This document shows, one piece after another, positions 12,501 to 22,128 of a DNA stretch of 64,000 nt. The position numbers were made by a program, and so were the translations under genes. The notes beneath the pieces were generated by a model. The model was not told the DNA's origin and searched no databases. It saw only the letters and a list, made by a program, of their open reading frames with translations. Each line of letters starts with the position of its first letter. Position 1 is the stretch's first letter. Source of the DNA: Pempheris klunzingeri (Eukaryota; Chordata; Actinopteri; Acropomatiformes; Pempheridae); assembly GCF_042242105.1 (NCBI RefSeq), contig NC_092027.1:3609506-3673505 (forward strand), in the 5' to 3' direction.

Positions 12501-12955
12501 CATTGGCTCAGGTAGCGAATTATCCTGCAAAAAAGCCTTGTATACGGACAGTAATAATAACAACTAATTAATATTACGCACCCATTTAATCATTTCAAGC
12601 TGCGAGATGGCTTGATACTGTTTCACCATTTAAAGATAATAAGCTAAAAAACATGTTAACATACTTAAATAAATTTGACAGAACTTCAGTATGGGATGAA
12701 TGCTGCACCTTCAACACTGTGCGCTATTTAAAGACAGATATCACAACATTTTTCTCGTTTATTTCACTGTATTTAGGCTCAGAGGAGGCTGATAAACAAG
12801 ACAAGGTAATGTTACTTTTTCAAATACTAATGTACAACATTTATAATTCATAATATCTCTATATATCCATTATGTGTATTTTATAACCCCTGTGATGTCA
12901 TTGTCCCTTTTATATTATAATATTCCATTTCTTCCACTTATAGAAAATCAATTAA
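9514..12955 (+). CDS. tapbp: Tapasin (TAP-binding protein)
   Basis: Tapasin bridges class I heavy chains to the TAP transporter in the ER and edits their peptide cargo. Coding exons are 9514-9574, 10466-10657, 10922-11170, 11276-11635, 11882-12205, 12410-12511, 12777-12805 and 12944-12955, giving 1329 nt and 442 aa. Exon 1 encodes a signal peptide. Exons 2-3 form the N-terminal domain (CPVLECWFVQEK). Exon 4 is the V-type Ig domain (LLDCGF to TGMYICTVY) with the site NAS. Exon 5 is the C1-type domain (LTVHCEASGF to VTCVAVHL). Exon 6 is the membrane segment, with a Lys inside it (LVLYGLIKFISW) at the position where tapasin carries its TAP-interacting Lys. The protein ends KKIN, a KKXX ER-retrieval signal formed across the last intron. 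Length, exon order and ending match the family closely. The gene runs divergently from the class I gene, its functional partner. Confidence 0.96.
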
Positions 12956-13447
12956 AGAAGAACACCGTCAGCAGCTGTGGAAGTGATACTGAGCCAACAA
13001 AAATGTCTTCTGATGTCTTGGACGGTGTTTTCAGGAGCGGTCATCCTCCTCCTGTTCATGCAGGCCGTTTTTTTTTCTAGTGCAGTGATTCATCTGTAGA
13101 AAGTTTTACCTTTTAGAATAACTTTTTATTAGATCCACAGAGTAGTTTGCTTGAGCTCATTCGCTTCTATGCCAGTTGTTATTTTCACTGTTTTTAACAG
13201 ACATGTCTTTTGTGCGAGGGGCTTCTGCTGAGTCTAAACATGTGTGTTGTGGTATTTCTGTAATATTAAGTCTGCTACTTTAAAGCTGTTATATAATATT
13301 GACTTCGCACTGTTTACATACTGTGTTTTATTGTGAACACTGGAAAAAGATCTAAAACTGATATGAAGTGTTCAACTATCAACTTTAATTTTGAGATGTT
13401 AATGCCTCCATATAAAGCTCCCATATTTTGGGATCATAGATAAGCCC

Positions 13448-13498
<51 letters not shown>

Positions 13499-14165
13499 TA
13501 CAGTTGAGTTTTGGACCTTTGGGAGTGAGGACATTATTGGAAAGTGAGGACATTTTGGCCGATCCTCAGACCAGACCTTCAAAGGGCTGTTTGAGAGTAA
13601 AGATTTTTGGTTTTGAGGTTAAGGTTGTGTCAATGAAGGTCCACACAGGCATAGAAGCACATGGTTGTGTGTACATGTGTGTATGTTGATAGTTTTGAAC
13701 ACAGATTTTGGTTTTAAAGCATCGTAGTGAGGACATTCCTGCATTGTGAAGACATTTTGGCTGGTCCTCCCAGCTTTAAAGGACTGTTTTAAGGCTTGGC
13801 TAGGGAAAGGGGCTGGGGATTGTGTAATGCCAGTGAGCGACAAATGTGTGTGTATATATTTAAGAAAGAAATATAATCAATGTTAGACTAAACAGCCCAA
13901 AACCACAAACTGAATCACATTTTCTGTAAATTCAGCGAATATAATTAAATTAATGTTTATTGTGACGTTTTTGTTGTAAGTGTGTTTGTTGATTTGTACT
14001 CTCATCAAATGTTGGAGGAAGGAACGATGCTCTTACAGCCCACAGGAAATGGTACTACTAGAGCACACACATCTGCTGAAAATCCAAAATTTGCTGCAAG
14101 ATTTGTAAATCAATTGTGAAATCTGCATTTTTAATGAAATAAACGCATTTATTAAAACATACTGT
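12956..14165 (+). other. tapbp: tapbp 3' UTR with repeat content
   Basis: The region from the tapasin stop to the AATAAA at 14138-14143 has no coding potential and is probably the 3' UTR. It contains a (GT)24 tract and two related copies of a 'gaggacattttgg...ggctgttt' repeat (about 13525-13660 and 13728-13850). I recognise this from memory as a common teleost element that accompanies GT repeats. Confidence 0.55.
13449..13497. repeat. (GT)24 microsatellite
   Basis: Uninterrupted alternating TG of about 48 bp. It should be polymorphic and is a potential Z-DNA former. It lies in the presumed tapbp 3' UTR, so it could serve as a marker for this MHC haplotype. Confidence 0.95.
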
Positions 14166-14207
14166 TCCCAGTTTCCTTTTTATAAAAATAACCTGAAACT
14201 GCTTAGT

Positions 14208-14785
14208 TCATCAGAATCAGAATCAGAATTCGTTTAATAATCCTTTAATAATAATGCTTTTTGTTACACACAGCTCCCAAAGAATAAGAATAAACTTCAA
14301 ACACAACAGTAAACCAGGTGAGTCCAGAGTCCAGGGTCCTCTCCTCTCTGGTGGCGGAGTACGTGTGACGTCACACGCCGAAGTTGCGTTGGCAGAAGGA
14401 GGAATGTAAACAGTCACCATGACAACATGTGAAAAGATAATATGGACGAAGACCAACAGCAAACAGTTCAATGTCCGGGCTGCAGATGCGCTCCTTGATA
14501 GTAATATGAGCAGGACTGCACCACCTGTTGTTCACCAGAACGGCCCCCCCTCCTTTCCGCTTACCGCTCCTGGTGCAGTCCCTGTCGGCCCGAACAGTTT
14601 GGAAGCCACCGATGGAAACATTGTCGTCGGGAATGTCCTGATGCAGCCATGTCTCCGTAAAGCACACCAGACTACACTCCCGGTGCTCCACCTGACTCCT
14701 GGCTAACGCTGTTAGCTCCTCCATCTTGTTTACCAGCGATCTCACGTTGCCTATAGTAACGATGGGGAGACAGGGTTTACACATA
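14208..14785 (-). mobile_element. Second copy of the RT-less LINE fragment, inverted
   Basis: The complement encodes [36 protein letters not shown], the [12 protein letters not shown] stretch, LRPYYLFTCCHG and then the 3' tail. It is closely similar to the copy at 4152-4925. Compared with that copy it has lost further sequence between 'ctccgccac' and 'ccagagaggagaggaccctgg', and it lacks 'PREF'. It keeps a fuller tail ending in three ATTCTGATTCTGA-like units (complement of 14213-14232). It lies between tapbp and daxx. Confidence 0.8.
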
Positions 14786-14799
14786 ATTTGGTAATACAT

Positions 14800-14884
14800 T
14801 TATTGAAGTAACAAATAATCCGAGGAGCCACTTGGGAGCCGAAAGAGCCGGCTCTCTAAAAAAACCCGAAATTCCCATCACTAG
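14800..14884. mobile_element. hAT-type terminal fragment
   Basis: A stretch rich in GAGCCG words ends in CGAAATTCCCATCACTAG (14867-14884). Its complement (CTAGTGATGGGAATTTCG) closely resembles the terminus of the hAT element at 5250. It abuts the LINE copy. No matching opposite end was found, so this is a fragment. Confidence 0.6.
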
Positions 14885-15240
14885 ACGCTACAGGGGGGCG
14901 CCACCTCGTGGGGCTCTTTGGTATTGCAGCACCACCACAGTTACAGATGTGATGTCATGCACGACGTCACAATCAGACGGAACTCGTGCCCGGATGTGAC
15001 GTCATGCACGATGTCGCTGTGACAGCCCATGTGAGTTTGTAAATAGGACCCTGGTAGATCTGTAGGGTTACCGCACTGCCGGAGCTGGGGGGCACCGTCG
15101 GGCTTCGCTTCACCCGGTGGGTCACCACGTCACCCATGTGTGAGAACACACGTCGGCTCCCATTGCACAGAATTGCTTGTGTGGGCGAACAACCCGTTTA
15201 TAGGGGTTTGTCATATAAGGCAGGTGTGAGTCACTCAGAA
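14885..15240. other. Spacer with paired CRE-like motifs
   Basis: No gene is seen. Two related words, GATGTCATGCACGACGTCAC (about 14951) and GACGTCATGCACGATGTCGC (about 14999), form an imperfect direct repeat. A full palindromic CRE, TGACGTCA, is at 14998-15005. The GC content is higher than in the surroundings. Function is unknown; it may be the interior of a transposon. Confidence 0.4.
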
Positions 15241-15321
15241 TTGTTTTTTTTTTTTACAGCTGACCACCTCTGCTGACCTCGGGGGCTTTAAGACGTGGTG
15301 CCTCTGGTCAGCAGAGAGATG

Positions 15322-15588
15322 TAAAGACACAGACTGACAGACACAGACAGACCGACAGACAGACACAGACACAGAAAAACAGACACAGACAGACAGACAG
15401 ACACAGAAAAACAGACACAGACAGACAGACAGACAGACACAGACATAGACACAGACAGACAGACAGACAGACACAGACAGACACAGACACAGAAAAACAA
15501 ACAGACAGACAGACAAACAGACACAGACAGACAGACAGACAGACACAGAAAAACAAACAGACAGACAGACAGAGACAGACAAACAGAC
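15322..15588. repeat. (CAGA)n/(CACAGA)n complex satellite
   Basis: About 265 bp of CAGACAGACAGACA and ACAGACACAGACAG units, with recurrent AGAAAAACA interruptions that give a higher-order pattern. Long minus-strand open frames here, rich in Cys, Val, Leu and Ser, are by-products of the repeat. Confidence 0.95.
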
Positions 15589-15868
15589 ATGAGCGACAGA
15601 AAATGTAGCAAAATTTGGACAAATTTTAATACAATTGATAGTTTGAGGGCAGAGTGCAGACTTTGCAAAATTAAAATTTCATATCAGGCAGACTCCAGAA
15701 ACAACCTGCACAGTTAATGAAGGTGCCAGTGTGTCTACTGCTCCTACAATGTCTACAGCATCATCTAGGACAACAGCACAGCCACCAAGACCTACAGCCC
15801 TGAGCTCCATGACCCCAGTAAAACTAAATAATTTAAAATTAATAAAGAGCCGAAATTCCCATCACTAG
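15589..15868 (+). pseudogene. hAT transposase N-terminal fragment (BED-type zinc finger), broken
   Basis: From the ATG at 15589 the reading is SKIWTNFNTIDSLRAECRLC followed by KIKISYQADSRNNLH, then a stop at 15715. This matches the start of fish hAT transposases: CxxC and the first His of a BED finger are present, and the second His is lost. A frameshifted continuation (STAPTMSTASSRTTAQPPRP) runs on to the hAT terminus CGAAATTCCCATCACTAG at 15851-15868. It is a dead remnant without a catalytic domain. Confidence 0.7.
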
Positions 15869-16034
15869 GAACAATGAACAATTAAATGAGAAAATGTGAC
15901 CTCATCTGTCATTTTCAGAATAAAATGACATGGTGAGTGTCTTGTTTTATAAATGTATAGATTAATTTATGAATCAATTCATGCTTGTATTAAACTGCAT
16001 TATTAGTTTCGTATAACTAATATTTATTTGGTTG

Positions 16035-16257
16035 TGTGTTATGTTATGTTATGTTATGTTTTGTTTTGATGTTATGTTTTGTTTTGTTGCTATGGTATGT
16101 TGTGTTATGTTATGTTATGTTATGTTATGTTATGTTATGTTATGTTATGTTATGTTTTGTTTTTTAGGTTGTTATGTTATGTTATGTTATGTTTTTTAGG
16201 TTGTTATGTTATGTTATGTTATGTTATGTTATGTTATGTTTTGTTTTTGTTATGTTT
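16035..16257. repeat. (TATGT)n pentanucleotide satellite
   Basis: Long runs of the TTATG unit in three blocks, separated by 'ttttgtttttaggttg' interruptions of which two are nearly identical. This suggests a block duplication. The array ends about 60 bp before the first CCAAT box of the presumed daxx promoter. Confidence 0.95.
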
Positions 16258-16309
16258 CGTTCTTCCATGAAAAACACTCCCCTAAAATAATGGCACTCAA
16301 CGGAAGGAA

Positions 16310-16716
16310 ATCAACCAATGGCTTACGAGATTACTGCCCGTGAACCACCACCGTCAGCCAATCAGGAGCGCTGATGCTCACATGACTTTAGCGGGTACTT
16401 TTTGGGTCCTGATCGGACAGCATAGCCAAGTTGACGAGCATTGTTTTGGTAAACAGAAAAGTCCGCGGGATCAAAAACACGGTTTTGAACAGTACCGTTG
16501 ATTTTTTTGTCCTACAAGTTATCTAGTTATAAAAAACCGTGCTCGTGTTTTTCTTCCGGCTCGTTATTTTCTTACTTAAGTGTCACAATGCTAACTAACT
16601 AGCTAGCTAATGCTAATGCTTGCTAACTCGAACAAGACTTGTGTTGTTAACGTTAACGCGTCGCGCTGGAACATTATCCTGATCTGTTGTCCCGTCAAAC
16701 AGCTCGTAAACAAAAG
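16310..16716 (+). promoter_or_regulatory. daxx: daxx promoter and presumed non-coding exon 1
   Basis: CCAAT boxes lie at 16315-16319 and 16358-16362, followed by GC-richer sequence with CpGs. A strong donor CAAAAG|GTATGT ends at 16716. A matching acceptor TTTGTAG at 16658-16660 precedes the exon that carries the ATG. The transcription start is not determined, but a 5' UTR exon of about 300 bp ending at 16716 is the simplest reading. Confidence 0.55.
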
Positions 16717-17692
16717 GTATGTCTGTGTGAGTGTTTCATTATGTGTCTTAACGATCTTTCTGATCTGCCTGTGTCTGTAAATATACTGTGTCATCAAGCC
16801 TCGACACTGTTCAGTGTCATGTAACAGCTCAGCCTAGATTTTCTTTTGGTTTCTGAAACCACAGATCAGTTAAATGGCCTCTCTGCTCGCCCATGAATGA
16901 CCGTAGGAGCAGTTTTAAAGCATGTTTGAATAAATTGTTGACATCTTTCTGGACAAATCGATCTAACATCTGGTCCGTAAAATGTTAGAGGAGTACTGGC
17001 AGTTCCCAGAGCCCAAGCTGGTGTCGTCAAATAGCTTGTTCTGCCAGTCAGTTCCCCCAAATATTCAGATAACCATCAAAAAATTATATAATTATATATA
17101 ATATTTGCAAACCTCGAACCAGAGACTGTTGGACGTTTTTGCCTTTCTAGTTAGACTTCTTACGTTATTGCTCTACACACATTACTTACACATTCTTTGA
17201 TCATATAGTTCCTGATTTAAAACATCATTTTTTTTTAGATCTTGGGCGATTTGGTGTGTTTAGACATGCTTCTTTTGCCAGATTAAAAGTGGTGTTTGAT
17301 AGAAAATATGTCTATATTCCTTAAATTAATCTATTGGTATTGAAAATATATTGTATCTGGGCCAAAGGTTTGAACATTTCAAACCACACCCTCCCCTGTT
17401 TCACCACTACTCACCTAGTCTGTTTCTAGTCTGTTACTCTGCATGGGAAGAACTTGGACTTATTTTATTTATACAATATCCAATATTAACAGCACTTGAG
17501 AGATGAACGGGGTCATCAGTTATTACAACCGCCACACCACTCATGTTCCACTGGAAAAATGTAAATTTCATATTGGCTGATCTCAAGATTTCAACTTCCT
17601 TCTGCTTCTTTGACATCTTGTACCTTCAGTTACTCTGATCTACATTCTCCCTATTTGTAGTCTCTGAAAGCAAAAGATAACCAACATTTTGG

Positions 17693-20600
17693 ATGGCGGT
17701 GGCTCCCGCCTCAATGGCGGATAAGATCATAGTCCTTGATGATGATGATGAAGAGGAGAGTCCTCAACCCTCCTGCTCTGCATTCACCTCATCCTCTCAG
17801 TCTCAAGCCAAAAAGGTCTCGTCATTCAAAGCTCAGCAGCCTGTCGCTACCCACATTACCCAGTCACCGTTCGCCTCAGCGAAGAAGGACACGCATGTTC
17901 TGCAGGCAGAGAATCAGAGCTTGTTCACCGAGGTGAGCTTACTCTAAGGGTGCACACATTGACTGTTTTCCAAAGTGGATGGTCATTTTTATTGTTGTTG
18001 TTATATTGACAATGTATTGAAACTTGGTTTGAACTGTAAAAGCCTGAATCATAATGTATTGTTGCTGTTTTTGTTCCTGTTGTTGTTTTTTTTTCTTCCT
18101 CTGTCACCTCACCTTCTCATCCTCTCTGTTTTTCTTTCTCTCCTTCCTCCCAGTTTGTGAGTCACTGCTCAGGCGTCACCCAGGACTGCCCCGAGGTCTT
18201 GACCTTCCTCCAGACCAAGCATTCCAAGGCCTCTCCGGACTACCTGTCATCCGTAGAGTTCAGGAACACCTTGGGACGATGTTTGACTCGCGCTCAGGCC
18301 AACCGTTCCAAAACCTTTGTCTACATCAATGAACTGTGCACTGTGCTCAAGCAGCATGCAGCCAAGAGGAGGCAGAACTTCACCAAGGTTGAGGCTGGGC
18401 CTTGTACCTCAACATCAGGTTCTCTCCAGTCTACCTCTTTTATGCACAAAAGTACAGACAAGACTACAGTTCAGATGGATGAGGATGGGGTGAAACCGGC
18501 AGGGGAGGATAAGCAACCTTCCACCTCAGGGTTGTGGGAGTGCACGGAGGGCAGTAAAAAAGAGGAAGATGAAGCAGAGAAAAAGGCAAGGAGAGCATCC
18601 AGGAAACAGGTCAGTGTTGAATACAACAATGTGTCAATGGTATTGTTTTTGGCTGATGATTACTTCAAAAGAATTAATCTGCTGATTAAAGTGATTATTA
18701 TTTTATATATGTGCGGTAAACCTGTGTGTGTGTGTGGGAGACCGTGGTAACCTATAAACCATTTATCAATCACAACTAACTCTTGCATTAAATGGACTTA
18801 TCAAATTGTGTTTTATCTCTCCATACACACTGAAATGCAAGTGTTTTTTTCTTCTCCATGTTTTTTTCTTTTATACTGACACCAAGAAATTAATGGAAAC
18901 AATCAGGACTGTTTGCTTAAACCCTACATGTCTGTTCTCAATTGCTCTCAGATAGCATACCTGGAGAACTTACTGAAAGTGTACAATGACGAGATCAGCC
19001 GCATGCAGCAGGCTGAGCTGAGTTTAGATGATCTGGAAACTGAGGAATCCTCATACATCCAGGAGCATAAGCTCAAACGCAAGGTGAGGCAGCAGTTTGG
19101 TGAAGCTTGGGGGTCTATTTGGTTACATTGAGAACTGAAAGCTGTAAAAAAGAACCATACTTAAGGTTTTTCCTTCTGTCCTCTTTTCTTCCAGATGATG
19201 AAGATTTATGAAAAGCTGTGTGAACTAAAGGGCTGCAACACGCTAACAGGACGAGTCATTGAGCAGAGGATCTCCTACACCAGCACTCGCTATCCTGAGA
19301 TCAACAGAAGGGTGAGCTGGTTGTTGTTGGTGTAAACGGTTTTAGAAATGTACCAGGAAGAAAGAAGCTGGGCAAAACTTGTGTATCAAGTAGTAGTAGC
19401 TGTTATTTAAGTGTGCCAGATACATATTTAATTTTCATTTAATGTAAGTAATGGACCAGGATGTAATTCTCAAAAATTATAGAGACCGAGTTATACAAGA
19501 AAGCAAATCAAAGACATGGCCGTGTGTGTGGTGTTGGGGAATGGACTGTGGTTAAAGGATAACTCAGGTGTCTTTAAAACTGGGCCCTATTTTTTATACA
19601 GATTTTGGGTTCAAAATGACTGGTGGGTACAAAAACTTTTTTGAAGTGGTCCAGTAGATGACCATGAACAGTGAACAACTTTCAGTGGTTGTAATGTGAA
19701 CCTTTGGTGCAATTGCACCAGACGAAAGTGTGTTTGCTAAAAGTGCTTGTTGTTGCCGCTGACAGGCTCAGATTGTTACTCAAAGTGCCCGACAGCATTA
19801 TGTAAAAGGATCCCTACAGAGATGGAGCTGTGAGATCCTTTGTGTTTAACCGTTGTATGGTGCAATTCATAACCACCAGACTCCTTTGACAAAAACTATA
19901 ATTTCACTCGGGAGTTGCTAGTCTGTTGCTGTCTTGATCAGTTTGTGTGTTTCAGTTGAATTTTACTTTGCTGACTTTGTTGATTAAAGGGTAAGTTTGG
20001 ATCCAACATAATGTTTGTGAAACACTAAATAACAATCGGAGCCTGACGGTGGCTGAAACAAGCCCCTTTAGTGTACATACTGTGATGGGTCCAGTTGCCC
20101 TGAAGGATTACATTATAGCCAATATGGCCCCTTTGCGACCTGCTCTGGGCTGAAAGTGAAGCCGATCTACTGAACAATCTCTAAAAGCACCTACCGGTCA
20201 TTAAGAACTTAAATTATGTAAAAACACCACAGATATGCTTAAAGTGGAGGGAGATGTTTTCATTTAGTATTGCTGTATTTTTATGTTGGAGAATTGGACA
20301 TGCTCCTGATCCCGTGGCCCACGCTCTTTCCTCCTGTCAGATTGAGCGTTTCATCAACAGTCCTGAGGTGCAGAGGAACCCTCCGGATTACCCAGACATC
20401 CTCCAGCAGGTGCTGCGTGCCAATGAGCGCTACAACCTGGGCCTGACCAGAAAACAACTGAATCAGATTGCCCAGGAGGCTTTCAGAGAGACTGGGAGCC
20501 GCATACAGGAGAGACGTCACCTTGACCTGGTGTACAACTTCGGCTCGCACCTCACTGACCACTACAAGCCTGGTAAGGGAGGAAAGTTCCTGTCTGCTGG

Positions 20601-22097
20601 TTGCTGTGGCAGTCTGACATTTCTGAATGACAGGATATCAAAGCAAATATACAGTGAATACAAAAGAAACCTTTATTTTCTGGGTTGGATAAAAGAAAAC
20701 AAACCTCGAAGGGCAAAACATTCAGTGCCCTGTGCATTAAGCATTAGGGAAAGAAATGTTAAACCACTGTTAAAATGTTTTTCTTCTCAACTTGCTGTCT
20801 TCCCACTCTGTTCTTTTTCCATGATCTGTTCCTCCTGTTCCCACACTTCTTCTCTCCTCTCCTTTCCCCACCAACTCTCTGCAGCTGCAGACCCAGCTCT
20901 GCAGAACCCCTCACTGCTGCGGAAGCTGCGGTCGAACAGAGAAGTGGCTCTGTCCCATCTGGAGGAAGTCATCACTAAGTATGCAATCAGACAGGAGGAC
21001 ACAGAGGAGCAGGAGAGAACCAAACGACTGGAGAAAGACAGCAAAGACAAAGAGGTATGAGAGCATCTGGGAAAGATACAAAATCATCACAGACTTCTTC
21101 GACTTTCAGTGTTTCTCATGCTTTTGGTTTCATGTTTATGTAGGAGTCTGATTTTATAGACGTCGAATCATTACATTACCTTATTAAAGGGCCTTAATGG
21201 CAAAATAGTTCATAGTGTCTACATTTTCAACTGTATCCCTCCTGTAAAGGACTTATTTTGGCTATAGGTTATATGACGGGTCACAGCTGTGAACCTAAAA
21301 GCAGAAACGCTGTGGAGCACAGTTCAACTCTCTGTCTGTTAGAGGTGGCTGTTTTGCTCAGGGCAGCAGCCCAGATAAGGAGCAGAGGTTTGTCTCCAGA
21401 CCAAGGTTGTATGAGACAGCTGCAATTAGCCTCAGACTCCGTGTGGATAGACTGTCTTAGAAATACGCTGATTGTGCATTGAAGGGACATAGTTGTTTGG
21501 GTAACTTAGGTAGGCACAAGTTCCTTGACCCAGTGGTCTCTTCATGCATATATAGCTGGATGAAGAATAACCTTATTTAGACATGTAATAAATCTCCTGT
21601 GGATAGCAAAGGGCTAAGAAGACTCTTCCCAGGCATTTGTGCCGCTCAACTTCATTCTCCTCGATTGAGGTTTCATAAAATGCTTCGGTTGTCAAGATAT
21701 CAGTCTCCCCAAACGTCAGTGATGAGTTATTCAGCTTCACAGATTTCCACCGGAGCTCTCAACAACATTGTGCTAATGATATAGTAATAAAAGGCATTAT
21801 TACATTTCTTGATGATGAATTATCTACCTCACAAAAAGTTGATTTCCACTCCGAAATAAATAGAAACAAGCGGATGCCGCAAAGATGGAAAAAACACATT
21901 GAGGGGAGAAAGAATGTAATGAAAATACAGTGGAAACTGCATACAGTGATCGTGCTTGTCCAGGTCAAATTGATCACTATAAGCAGATGATGACATGTAC
22001 ATTCATTACATGAATATAAAGAGATTAAACAAACCGCTCCTCTGTTATGTTACTCATTACATGATCATGCACCAACACATGGCTTCAACCATAGGTG

Positions 22098-22128
<31 letters not shown>

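Noticed and set aside
15235-15668. Three overlapping minus-strand frames rich in Cys, Val, Leu and Ser
   Set aside because: They are generated by the CAGA/CACAGA satellite and exist in every frame because the repeat lacks stops.
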